This document shows, in pieces, positions 10,817-20,528 of a stretch of DNA of 64,000 nucleotides. Below the pieces are notes generated by a model. It saw only the letters and a list, made by a program, of their open reading frames with translations, ran no database searches and was not told where the DNA came from. The stretch spans positions 62,001-126,000 of the forward strand of contig JADWQK010000141.1 in assembly GCA_017933935.1 (NCBI GenBank). Direction: 5' to 3'. This DNA comes from Sesamia nonagrioides. Taxonomy: Eukaryota > Arthropoda > Insecta > Lepidoptera > Noctuidae. Every line of letters starts with the position of its first letter. The first letter of the stretch is position 1. The translations under genes were made by a program, and so were the position numbers.

Positions 10817-11760
10817 AACCTGACACTGGTTTTATATTGTAAAAAAACGTAAGAATTCAGGAAGGTTAGGAAGTTTTATTTCTTTAGACATAGGTGTGAC
10901 ATGTATGTGGCTACATAGAGCATCCCCGTTAAAGTTAGAAGCATAGACATTATAGCAACTGCATGACTGTATATACCACCTAAAGTGGTGGCTGAGTTAT
11001 TATTCACACCAGCCATCCAGCCATCAGCCATGTGCACGAGTCGATCCCCCAGGCGAGGCTAAGCGTTTAACAGTTAGTAGATTTTTTTCGGGGTGGAAAA
11101 TCCTAATTGATGCCCGTCACCCTGGGGTGTCGGGTGGGGTCTGTCAGTATCTTATTTACTAAAACACATCCCGATGTTCCATCTCAAACCTTCGCTAAGG
11201 GTCGCAGGAACAAAAGATACTTCCGCAAACTGCGACTGGTTCCGACCCACCACTAAGGGCCTCCTTGGGTCAGGGGTGGAGTAAAGTGTTCCATTCCCCT
11301 TGCATCATCGGATTTAGGGGGCGACGGACGTCCCCGAATCTGTCGCTCTTGGACCCGAGTAGAGGGGCTGGAAGAGGGCACTATCTACCCCCGTCCACAC
11401 CCGGTGCGCCTGATACGCGCCGGGTGAGTGAATGAGATCTCTCTCTCCCTTTCCGCAGCCTCCTTCGACGAGACGACTGTTTCGCATAAAGAAACTAAAA
11501 CCACCAACTACGTCTCTGGACTCTTCGACTATTGACTCGATAATGGACGGCAGTGACAGGTCACTGCCTACTTCTACAAGCCATAGAAGCCAGGAGAGTT
11601 GTGGACACTCATGGTCACATATTCTCTGACAGCGCCTCAATCCCTATAGAAGGAATGCATCTCATCGAACTTAATATTTGAATATTATGAGGCGCTCGAA
11701 CGGGTGACCGTATCAGAAGCAACAAAGTGAAACTACAATGGATAAAGGGACAAAACAAAC
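10815..11760 (+). other. Probable LINE-derived sequence without a readable ORF
   Basis: GC-richer than its surroundings, with short ORFs such as 11432-11629 (MRSLSPFPQPPSTRRLFRIK). It lies directly upstream of an RNase H fragment, so it may be LINE 5' or ORF1 material. No motif proves it. Confidence 0.3.
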
Positions 11761-12123
11761 GGATCACTGGGCAATGACGTAGCTGACGAACTGGCTAGAA
11801 AGGCATCCAGAGCGTCAGTCTGTGGGCCGGAGCCTATCATGCCCATCCTTTCCATCAACTACGCAAATGATTTAAGAAGGACACCCACATATAAACGAAG
11901 AAGTAGTGGCAAGAAGCCATGCCATCTTCGGATGACAGGCTTACCAAGCGACTGTTACGCCTGAACAGCGAACCGCCTGCGACTGGTGATGGGGACCATT
12001 ACTGGTCACTTACCGCTAAACAATCATTTCCCCACAATAGGCATAACGGACAGCCTCCTGTACCGAGCTTGCATGGAAGCTAATGAGAACATTGGGCATG
12101 TGCTCTCCGAGTGTACATGCGTC
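11761..12123 (+). pseudogene. LINE RNase H domain C-terminal fragment
   Basis: Reads GSLGNDVADELARKASRASV, with the RNase H signature GNDxADxLAR. After one stop it continues in the same frame with LRLVMGTITGHLPLNNHF and LLYRACMEANENIGHVLSEC, the Cys/His tail typical of RNase H-bearing LINEs. The rest of the element is missing. Confidence 0.75.
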
Positions 12124-12141
12124 AACCAGCCTCCTAATCGG

Positions 12142-12255
12142 CGAATTCATTTTTGTCAAATTATTGCTACTAGTTGGGATCGTTTGGACCGTCCATTGGT
12201 CAGTTCGGTCCAAACGATCCTAGCTAGTCGCAATCATTTGACAAAAATGTGTTCG
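12142..12255. mobile_element. Fold-back element with 49-bp arms
   Basis: Arms 12142-12190 and 12207-12255 are inverted repeats with about 6 mismatches and a 16-bp spacer; the inner ends are ATCGTTTGGACC. A single arm lies at 30957-31010. Confidence 0.75.
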
Positions 12256-12465
12256 GGGCAGATTAGAACTCGAGTCACCAAGATCGTATACAGATGTTCT
12301 TAACAAGTCAGGAGACTCAATAGGCTTCTGGAGGGAGGTGGGCTGGTTGGAATCACCACCAACGGCCGCCATCTTCCATGCACTATAGTCAATTTGAAAG
12401 AGTAAGTGCGAAAACCAAACCTGTAACATAGAACATAGACACGCGACCTCAATAGAATTTCTAGA

Positions 12466-12900
12466 TTATTTAAACCTCAGACTGACGTCTGGGAGGACCT
12501 CTTATCCGAATGGCAAAGTAGGTGGGATAATTCCATCAAGGGCCGGCACCTCCATCTGTTCTTTCCATCCGTTGGCGATCGGCTGGCTAAGACATGGCTG
12601 GAGGTTGACCACTGCGTTGCCCAATTTCTCACAGGTCATGGCAACTTTAAAAGTAAACTGTATTCTTTTAAACTTGTTCCTTCGCCTTTGTGTCAGTGTT
12701 CTACATCGAACTGTGAATTTGAACAGTCCGCACATCACATCTTGTGGGAGTGTATTCTTTGGCAGAATGAACGCAATATTATGTTGGATAGTGTACAAGT
12801 TACATCCGGAGTTGTTTATTATACGGACCTTGTTGAAACTAGAACTAATTTCCGTGCGTTCAGGCGCTTTTGCCATACCTATTATTGGAATCAATTGTAA
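12466..12900 (+). pseudogene. R1-type LINE reverse transcriptase C-terminus
   Basis: Open frame from WEDLLSEWQSRW through AQFLTGHGNFKSKLYSFKLV to CQCSTSNCEFEQSAHHILWE, then C and on to the stop at 12898-12900. The CxC...C...HHxxWxC finger and TGHGNF are typical of the C-terminal region of R1-like LINEs. The reverse transcriptase core is absent. A 3' UTR-like stretch runs to about 13285. Confidence 0.75.
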
Positions 12901-13289
12901 CAGCAAATACCTACTTAGGACCCATTAACTTGATCAAATGTTATTCCGTGGTGCTTGGCAATCTGGGCTTCTCCCAGTTGCAATAATGTCCCTTTGTGCC
13001 GATTGGCCTAGTTCTATTCTGTCTCCTGCTTATTATGGAGGGAAGTGGAAAAAATATCTTTTTTCTTACTCCTCCGCTATTCTTTTCTGATTAATTTCGT
13101 TGCGGGACCCAAGACAGTTGAAACATTTCTCCGGGACTCGTCGAGCTTCATTGCTCGGCGTTTTTCTGGCGGTCTCCACTGTTGATTCTGGCTTTCAGGA
13201 GTTGCAGTGGGTTGGGAACAGTGTGGCGGGTTTTGTCCCAAAAAAAAAAAAGACACCGGGCATCCGTCCCCCGAATTGGAAGAACGAAT

Positions 13290-13580
13290 TGTCGTGGTGG
13301 TCTAGTGGTTAAAACACCAGCCTCTCAAGTATGAGTGCGCGGGTTCGATTCCAGGCCAGGCAAGTACCAATGTAATGTAATGTTTTCTAAAGTTATATGT
13401 AGTTTCTAAGTATATCTTGGACACTTCCGAAGGTGAAGGAAAACATCTTGAGGAAACCTGGACTTTAAGTCTGAAATCGCCAACCCGCATTGAGCAAGCG
13501 TGGTGATTACGTTCAATTCTTCTCTGTATGAGAGGAGACCTGTGTCCAGCTGTGGGACTATAAAAAGGTTGATGATGATC
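13290..13580 (+). mobile_element. SINE-2, full length
   Basis: tRNA-like head with GTGGTCTAGTGGTTAAAAC and B box GGTTCGATTCC, body with AAGGTGAAGGAAAACATCTT, end GGTTGATGATGAT. Other copies: 36170-36462 (+), 17825-18335 (-, interrupted), and 3' parts at 6733, 30113 and 35280. Confidence 0.88.
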
Positions 13581-13582
13581 CG

Positions 13583-13765
13583 TCTCCCTGTTTATGCGAC
13601 ACAGGTACTGCTCGAAGCAAACATTCCCCGAAAGTACCTTTGTCACCCGAAATGTCAGGTAGCCGTGAAATCTACCAAGCCATTCCGCTAGTGTACCACC
13701 GGCTGGATCATCTCGATGGTGATGAGGCCGGTGGTCACCAAGACGCTGCATCGGGCCATTCGTCC
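13583..13765 (-). pseudogene. R1-type LINE C-terminal fragment
   Basis: Translates on - as WLGRFHGYLTFRVTKVLSGN then CFEQYLCRINRE. This parallels LTFRLTQVLTGHCCFGRFLF at 28.5 kb, so both come from related R1-type LINEs. Confidence 0.6.
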
Positions 13766-13930
13766 CGTGTCCGTTTTTTTTTATTTTCTTTTTTTTTCTT
13801 CGCCCGGTTTAACTCGCGGAGAAGCACAAAAAAATACAGGCGCAAAAAACAGTTTGTCGCAGAATGTTTCCTTTTTAAATGTTGGTTGTAAAAAAACATA
13901 TTGTAACGTAACATGTATTTTTATAGTAAA

Positions 13931-14170
13931 CTAGCTTTCCGCCCGCGGCTTCGCCCGCGTGGAGTTCGGCTATATCGCGCTTTTTAGATTTCCCTCGGGA
14001 ACATAAATTTTTTCCGGGATAAAAGGTAGCCTATGTTCTTTCTCAGGGTCTAAAGATTGTCTATGCCAAATTTCATCAAAATCGGTTGAGAGGTTTAGGC
14101 CGGAAAGCGTTACAGACAGACAGACAGATAGACAGACAGAGTTACTTTCACATTTATAATATTAGTATGA
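13931..14170 (-). mobile_element. Short Helitron, first of a head-to-tail pair
   Basis: GTCT-repeat subfamily with a canonical 3' end (CTAG at 13931) and 5' end TCATACTAATATTATAAAT. Its 5' terminal base (14170) touches the CTAG of the next element. Confidence 0.85.
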
Positions 14171-14537
14171 CTAGCTTTCCGCCCGCGGCTTCGCCCGCGT
14201 GGTATTCGGTTATATCGCGCTTTTTAGATTCCTCATTTTCGGGGATTAATAATTATCGTATCATTTAGCTTCGTTTACATTTGCATAATCGTTTGCAATA
14301 TATTACCTTTTTTTAAACGACACACAGCGCCATCTATCACCGAACTGGTATAAAGCTAACAATATTTTTGTTTTTCTTGGGGAATATCAATTTTTTCAGC
14401 GATAAAAAGTACCCTATTATTTAATCCGGACTTCTAACTTTACGTGTGCAAAATTTCAAAGCAATTGGTTCAGTAGTTACGGCGTGAAAGCGGAACAAAC
14501 AAACAAACTCACTTTCCGATTTATAATATTAATAAGA
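14171..14537 (-). mobile_element. Second Helitron, fused directly to the first
   Basis: Starts on + with CTAGCTTTCCGCCCGCGGCT and runs to about AATATTAATAAGA at 14537. It is longer than the first because of a divergent middle part. Confidence 0.7.
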
Positions 14538-14599
14538 ATGCAGGTAGGTATGATATTTTTTGATAGGTACCTACCTATTAGGTAAGATTAAAATGCTTC

Positions 14600-15157
14600 T
14601 TTGTTTTTGGCTTTTACCGTCAGGTAAAAACCCCTCAAAACAAAACAGGCGACAATACCGTCTTGTGTCTGGTTTATTAAGAGCCTATTCACTCTAGCCT
14701 TGAAGATACTTAAATTGTAGTCAGATGGAAACACCGCCGCTGGTAAACTTTTCCAGTCCCTCGATGTACGCGGTATTAAAGACGAGGCCAATCGCTTTGT
14801 CCTAATCGTCGTGCTTTCAACAACGTAAGGGTGCCGTACGAGGGGTCGTCCGATGATGGAACGGAGATAGGGAATTAAGTAATGCAATTCCCTCGTACAC
14901 TCTCCAAAATGCATCCTATATCATACCGACAGACTGGCTACTCTTCGCCTGTGTCCAGGCTTTGGAGACCGTTTTGAATCAAATCTAGGTTGCCAATTAG
15001 CCTCTTCGCACGCCTCTCCACCGAATTCAAAGTTGCGAGGTGGCATTTTGCAGCACCAGCCCAAATGTGACTGCAGTACTCCACACACGAACGGACCTGT
15101 GCTTTGTATAACATGAGAAGCTGTCCTGGTGTGAAGTACCGCCAGACCTTTGTAACT
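14600..15157 (-). pseudogene. CR1/jockey-like LINE-1 reverse transcriptase C-terminus
   Basis: On -: YFTPGQLLMLYKAQVRSC-like and GECTRELHYLIPYLRSI-type sequence, then RTSRDWKSLPAAVFPSDYNL and SIFKARVNRLLIN, homologous to the ORF at 32650-33354. The 3' part after the stop diverges from other copies. Confidence 0.75.
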
Positions 15158-16615
15158 TCACTACATAGTATAAAATAAAATCACTTTCTCTTTCCCTATG
15201 TCCCTTTTTATGATTAAATCTTCAAAACTACGCCATGGATTTTGATGCGGTTTTTAATAGATAGAGTGATTGAAGAGCAAGATTGATATTTATAATTACA
15301 TCCATACCAAATATGGTACACATTGAAAAGGTCTACAAAAGTCCGCTTTGGTATATGTCTATCCCTTATGGATATCCCACATTATTGTTTTTTTTGGCAT
15401 TATTTTTTACGACAAATATCGGCAAATCATCGAAGAGATTTTAACTAATACAGCAATAATCCTTATCCAATTTAATACCGTAAATATATTTTTGATTTAA
15501 TATAGATTTATATCGCCGTTTACAGCATTATGATTTAAATGAATATTTTCCATGATATTACAGATTTAAAAATTGCGGGGAGTCGCGTTTATGGCGGTAC
15601 CGACCGGCTGGGGCGGGGTGGGAGCAGCGGGCCGCTATGTTTTTAACCGACTTCAAAAAGGAGGAGGTTACTCAATTCGACCGTATATATGCTTTTTTAT
15701 GTTTGTTCGCGCATAACTTCATCGTTTATGAACCGACTTTGATAATTCTTTTTTGTTGGAAAGAAGAATTCCCAAGGTAGTCCCATGATAAGGACATCAG
15801 GGTCTGATGATGGAAGACCAGAGAAATCAAGGGAAACTTTCAAAAATCGTAGGGGCAACTAGTGCATTTCTTAGTATTTTCATTAAGTATTTTAAAGCAC
15901 TACAATTTGATAAAGGTCTGGAGTAGATTTAATGATGGCGCGGGGAGACAGTCGAAGGAACTCCTCAACAATTCACAGCAGCTACCTTGTGTTTGGGCTT
16001 GATTAATTTGTATTGATAAGAACTTTACACCTAGATGGGTTGTGATTGTCATAAGAGCTCTGATGATCAAGACAAAGGCCAATTCCGGGAACTCCTCAAC
16101 GATTTACAGTAGCTACTTTGTGTTTGGTTTTAATTAATTTATATTGATGAAAACTTTGCACCCATTGGGTTAAAATAATGGTCTGCAGTAAATCTGGTGA
16201 TGAAGACCATAGGCAGTCGAGAAAATTCTTCAAAATTACGGGTAAAAATTAAAGTAAACAAAATTACGTCGTTTCCCAACTATATTTGCGTCAGCTTCCA
16301 GTCTGACCGGATGTAGCTGAATACAGAGTACCTACTTTTCACAACTAAAAAGTGATAAATAAAAACTTTTTTACAAAAAAAAAACAACCGACTTATCAAA
16401 ACCACTACAAAGTGAGAAATAACTAATTTCGGAAGTCGGTGTCAAAAACGAATATACAAAAACCAACGACACCGACTTCCGAAATTAGTTATTTTTTTTT
16501 TTTGTAAAAAAATTTTTATATATTCAACGTTCACAGTTCGTCTGTAGTGTAGGTACCTAATATTTAGTATCAGCATTGCAGGCTACAGCCGTGCGAAGCC
16601 GGGGCGGGTCACTAG
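15158..16615 (+). mobile_element. Helitron-like repeat, third family
   Basis: Begins TCACTACATAGTATAAAAT and ends GTGCGAAGCCGGGGCGGGTC then ACTAG|T. It contains TTAACCGACTTCAAAAAGGA, common in lepidopteran repeats, and the hairpin at 16417-16494. The 3' end matches that of the element ending at 44018. The 5' border is less certain because the base before TC is T. Confidence 0.55.
16417..16494. repeat. Perfect inverted repeat, 27-bp arms
   Basis: Arms 16417-16443 and 16468-16494 are exact complements (starting AAATAACTAATTTCGGAAGT) with a 24-nt spacer. Confidence 0.9.
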
Positions 16616-17540
16616 TATACAATAAACCGTGCAACTACTATGTATTAGCAAGCAGTATCGCTAAACCAAGTAGGATGTAATTTTTTATATAAAAAATAAT
16701 TATACACAAACCGTATAAGTTGGTAGTATGTATACCTTTTTACCACGTTAGTCTTATTTACCATTTATATGTCCCTGTTTGACCGCACGTAACTTTTTTT
16801 ATATGGATGTCTAGCGATCAAAACGTAAATAATGTTGTAGCTGTGACTCTCAGAATAAATTAATTGTATTACCTATTCTAGTATGACTCACGACTTGCTG
16901 CCTTGATCTCATATGTGCTGGAAAACAAATAATAAAACAATCCTAATTAATTAACGCCTGTGTCAGCAATACCGTTAGTTTAAATACATAAATATCAGTT
17001 ATATTAAAAACTAGATTAGTTCAGTTTTATGTAACTGTTATTGTTTTTTTTTTTTTATAAATAGGTATTACACTAAGGTCCGTATTACAGAACGTCACTC
17101 AAGACTCAAGCTCTACTTAAGTCTCGTTTCAAGCCATTTGATTGGTTGAAACTAGTTTTAAGTAATGCTTAAACAGAGATCAATGCTTGAGTTTCCTTCT
17201 GGAATACGAACCTAAGAAATCCTTGTCCACTGCGTTAAGCGGTAAACATTTTTATTTGTGGTGACAACTCACTACCGCGAAAAGTCTTTTCACTTTTTTA
17301 TATAGCCACAAATAACACATTCACAAATAACGTGACTTTATATTCATAAAAGAATTTTAAAAATCTATGTATAATAAACCGATTTTAAAAAATCTTTTAT
17401 CAACATAATACAAAAAGTGTTTATACACTTAGAAACCAATTTGGGCGGTTAACCAAGATTAAAATTATATTATACAACGTAGTCACATTAAAGGGCGAAT
17501 ATGTAAAATATGTAGAATTTCAACATCTAACATTGCCCGT
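16616..17540. other. No gene recognised
   Basis: AT-rich. I see no ORF with a domain and no clear repeat border. Confidence 0.5.
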
Positions 17541-17544
17541 AGGA

Positions 17545-17725
17545 TCGATGCCCGATCTGGCCGACGGATTCTCGAGTGGCGACCACGCAGCGTGGGTAGG
17601 CCCCAGATAAGGTCGCGGGAAACCGCTGTTTGCGGGAGGCGTAGGACCGGTCATTGTAGAGATTCTTGGGGGAGGCCTATATCCAGCAGTGGACGTCTTA
17701 CGGCTGAAATGATAAATGATGTGAA
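17545..17725 (+). pseudogene. RTE-type LINE C-terminal fragment
   Basis: DNA parallels the RTE tails at 3.9 and 48 kb (GGGGGAGGCCTATATCCAGC, AGTGGACGTCTTACGGCTGA), with frameshifts, and ends in ATGATAAATGATG. Confidence 0.65.
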
Positions 17726-17824
17726 AATGCCTTCTGAAACTTGAGTATCCTTATCCTGTTAGCCTGTGTTTTAGGAGCTAAGGTTTCTCAAGGTATGACA
17801 TACAAATGGTATTAAGTGATGCGT

Positions 17825-18335
17825 ATCATCATCATCATTAACCTTTTATCGTCCCACTGCTGGGCACAGGTCTCCTCTCATACAGAGAAGGATTGAGCGT
17901 AAATTCGGGTTGGTGATTTCAGACTTATAAAGTCCAGGTTTCCTCAAGATGTTTTCCTTCACCTTCAGTCATTGGTGTCCAAGACATACTTAGAGCAGAC
18001 GACCTCCGTGGCGCAGCGGTCAACACGCCTGCCTGCGACGTGGAGGCCCCGGGTTCGATCCCCGGTCAGGTCATGATGGAAAACTATCTTTTCCTGATTG
18101 GCCTGGGTCTTGGATGTTTATCTATATATGTATCTATTATAAAATATAGTATCGTTGAGTTAGTATCCCATAACACAAGTCTCGAACTTACTTTGGGGCT
18201 AGCTCAATCTGTGTGATTTGTCAAAAAAAAAAAAAAAAATTAGAAAAGTTGCATTGGTGCTTGCCTGGCCTGGAATCGAACCCGCACACTCATACTTGAG
18301 AGGCTAGTGTTTTAACCACTAGGCCAACACGACAG
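17825..18335 (-). mobile_element. SINE-2, inverted, split by SINE-3
   Basis: On - it starts with the tRNA-like head (TTGGCCTAGTGGTTAAAAC, 18334 downwards) and ends with GTGGGACGATAAAAGGTTAA near 17845. The middle is occupied by a + strand SINE at 17998-18235. Confidence 0.85.
17998..18235 (+). mobile_element. SINE-3, tRNA-headed, poly(A) tail
   Basis: A box TGGCGCAGCGGTCAACACG, B box GGGTTCGATCCCC, body GATTGGCCTGGGTCTTGGAT, then a poly(A) run. TTAGA occurs on both sides and may be a short target duplication. Confidence 0.85.
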
Positions 18336-18446
18336 ATGATGATGAGTGATGCACGTGTATACCTATAACTACTCACACGTCACATAATTCCAGTACTAGT
18401 TTCATTTATGCAGTAATAATATAAGTATCCCCGCGATCCGCGGAGT

Positions 18447-18775
18447 GCAAATATTTGTATGCATGAATATGAATATTTGCACTGGTCTGGTCGTGCCTCA
18501 GAAAGCACGTTAAGCCGTTGGTCCCGGTTGCCATACGAACATCTAGTGGCAGTCGCCACGGGTTGTTGGAGCCCTCAAAAGTCCAACAGTTGGTCTAACT
18601 GCAACGCTTCGATATCGACTTCGGGTTGTGGAGGTCAGACGGTAGTTGCTTCATGGAAAATATCGAAGTTTAGCCAAAATCAGCAGTTAGACTGCTTAAG
18701 CGGACCCGAGACTCCAAAGCTGAAAAATGCTTCGGATGCGACTAGGATTAACGCTGAGATGATAATGATGATGAA
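18447..18775 (+). mobile_element. SINE-1, 5'-truncated
   Basis: Starts at GTGCAAATATTTGTATGCAT without the tRNA-like head and ends GATGATAATGATGATG. Confidence 0.8.
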
Positions 18776-18922
18776 TATAAGTATCCATTAACATTATATA
18801 AATTAAACAAACAGTGCCTTAATTTATACTATAATACTTACAGTATTACTTAGATATTTTAAGAAACTAATTTAATATAAATATATTCGTTATCGGTGTC
18901 GTTAAGTTTCGTCGTAAGTTTA

Positions 18923-19278
18923 AGTGCTTGGCCAGACTGCAAACGCGAGCGCGGGGCGGGCACGGTGCGTCGTACTCAAACATATGAAACTTAATACAAG
19001 CGTCCATAGTGATCACGCGGGCGCGGCGAGATGCGCGGGCGACGTAACGCGAGGAGCACGCGTGCAACTCAAACCATAGTTCGTTCATGAAAGTGTCCGC
19101 ACTCCGCAGTGAGTGCGCGGGCGGCAAGCGAGAAACCGCGCGGTGAGCGGGGATCTCAAACCATTCCGTACTGACCGCGCGCGTCGACGACACCGCGCTT
19201 GACTGCGGACAGACAAATCGCACGCATCACCGCTCCCACGCCGCGCCCTGCGCCGCCTTTTCAGTCTGGCCAAGCACT
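18923..19278. mobile_element. GC-rich MITE with 17-bp perfect inverted ends
   Basis: AGTGCTTGGCCAGACTG (18923-18939) is the exact complement of 19262-19278. The interior is very GC- and CpG-rich compared with the AT-rich surroundings. No clear target duplication; superfamily unknown. ORFs inside follow the base composition and have no domain. Confidence 0.75.
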
Positions 19279-19535
19279 GATTTTAACTTCATGTTTAGTT
19301 AAGAAGTATATTATGGGTATGAGTTTATTTATTCTAGTACCTACAGATCCAGAAATTACCCCTCACCAACCTTAGGTACATTTTTAAAATAGTACATATA
19401 TCGAAGACTCTATTTATTTTTGTAGTTATTAAGCAAGGCACACTAACGATATACCTATTTACAAGGGTAGTAACAATAAGCAATTACGAGTATTTAATTT
19501 TGTGTGAATTACTTATATTTATTTATGTACACGCT

Positions 19536-19911
19536 GGAATTTTAATGGTTGTTTTCCCGCGGCAAAACGATTTGCTTTAAGGAGTACTTTCGATGAATAG
19601 AGTAAAAAACAAAAAATGTCTGTATTAAAAAAAAAAAAGTAAATAAAAAAAATCATCAACTCGAAAAAGTGAGAAAAGTTAATTACGCTAGATACAACTT
19701 GTAGGTACTACCCGTACTACTCGGAATGTACATGAAACCGCCTCAAAGGAAAGCAATGTATTTAATGTTCAAACCATAATAAGCTCCCGTGGGTTTTTTA
19801 TCACTATGTTAAATCTGCCATTTCAAGTTTCTAATATTTAATTTCATGATGAAACGATTGTATTACTAAGACAAAACCGTTTCGCTGCGGGAAAACAACC
19901 ATTAAAATTCC
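19536..19911. mobile_element. MITE with ~26-bp inverted ends and 5-bp duplication ACGCT
   Basis: GGAATTTTAATGGTTGTTTT begins at 19536 and its complement ends at 19911. ACGCT flanks both ends (19531-19535, 19912-19916). AT-rich interior without an ORF. Confidence 0.85.
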
Positions 19912-19924
19912 ACGCTGTATATAC

Positions 19925-19990
19925 GTATCCAATATTTTTTTATAATCTGAATGACGGACAATTTAGTTTTTTTAGTCAAATACCCTATTC
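19925..19990. repeat. Single arm of the element found at 63055-63385
   Basis: ATAATCTGAATGACGGAC followed by AGTTTTTTTAGTCAAATACC matches the terminal arms near 63.1 and 63.3 kb. Confidence 0.55.
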
Positions 19991-20004
19991 TGTAACAGAC
20001 TTTC

Positions 20005-20156
20005 AGTAGCAATGGGTTTCATTTTGACAGTTCAACAAAATTCATTGCGTTGTTTACGTTGTTGAGCGGACAAATTTTTCGAACTTACGAAGCAATGGAC
20101 TGTTGACAAATGATTCCAATTGATAGTATAGTAGTGTATTTCGTAATTAGGGTGCA
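20005..20156. repeat. Repeat Z, uninterrupted copy
   Basis: AGCAATGGGTTTCATTTTGA, CATTGCGTTGTTTACGTTGT and AATTTTTCGAAC. Other copies at 36840-37500 (interrupted), 41310-41402 and, inverted, 46590-46690. Confidence 0.7.
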
Positions 20157-20218
20157 GATCGGAAACTACCAGCGACAGTACTGAAGGACATACATTCCTT
20201 AGAGATGCCCAATTGAGA

Positions 20219-20379
20219 TGTCCAATTTGCCCGCGGCGGTGTTTCCGTCGGACTACAATTTGAGTGTCTTCAAGGCTAGAGTGAATAGGCTCTTAATAAA
20301 CTAGTGCGCTTTACCATCAACGATTGCGTCACTGCTTACCATCAGGCAGGATTGCGGTCAAGCGCTAGTTTATAATATA
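20219..20379 (+). pseudogene. LINE-1 family 3' end, cut by the large Helitron
   Basis: GTGTTTCCGTCGGACTACAA, then the end of the ORF (SVFKARVNRLLIN) and the 3' tail ACCATCAGGCAGGATTGCGG. It stops at 20379, where the Helitron begins. Confidence 0.8.
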
Positions 20380-20528
20380 CTAGCTGCTGCCCGCGGCTTC
20401 GCACGCGTGGACTACAAGTAATATCACAGCGGGATAAAAATTAGAGTACTTAAGTTGTATTATATTTTATTTTTTATGGTAGTAAAATATAACAGAAAAT
20501 ATTATCTAGCTAGTACTACTATTTATAA

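Noticed and set aside
18867..19273. GC-rich ORFs on the - strand that look like a CpG-island gene
   Set aside because: They lie inside a MITE with perfect inverted ends, overlap in several frames and show no domain.
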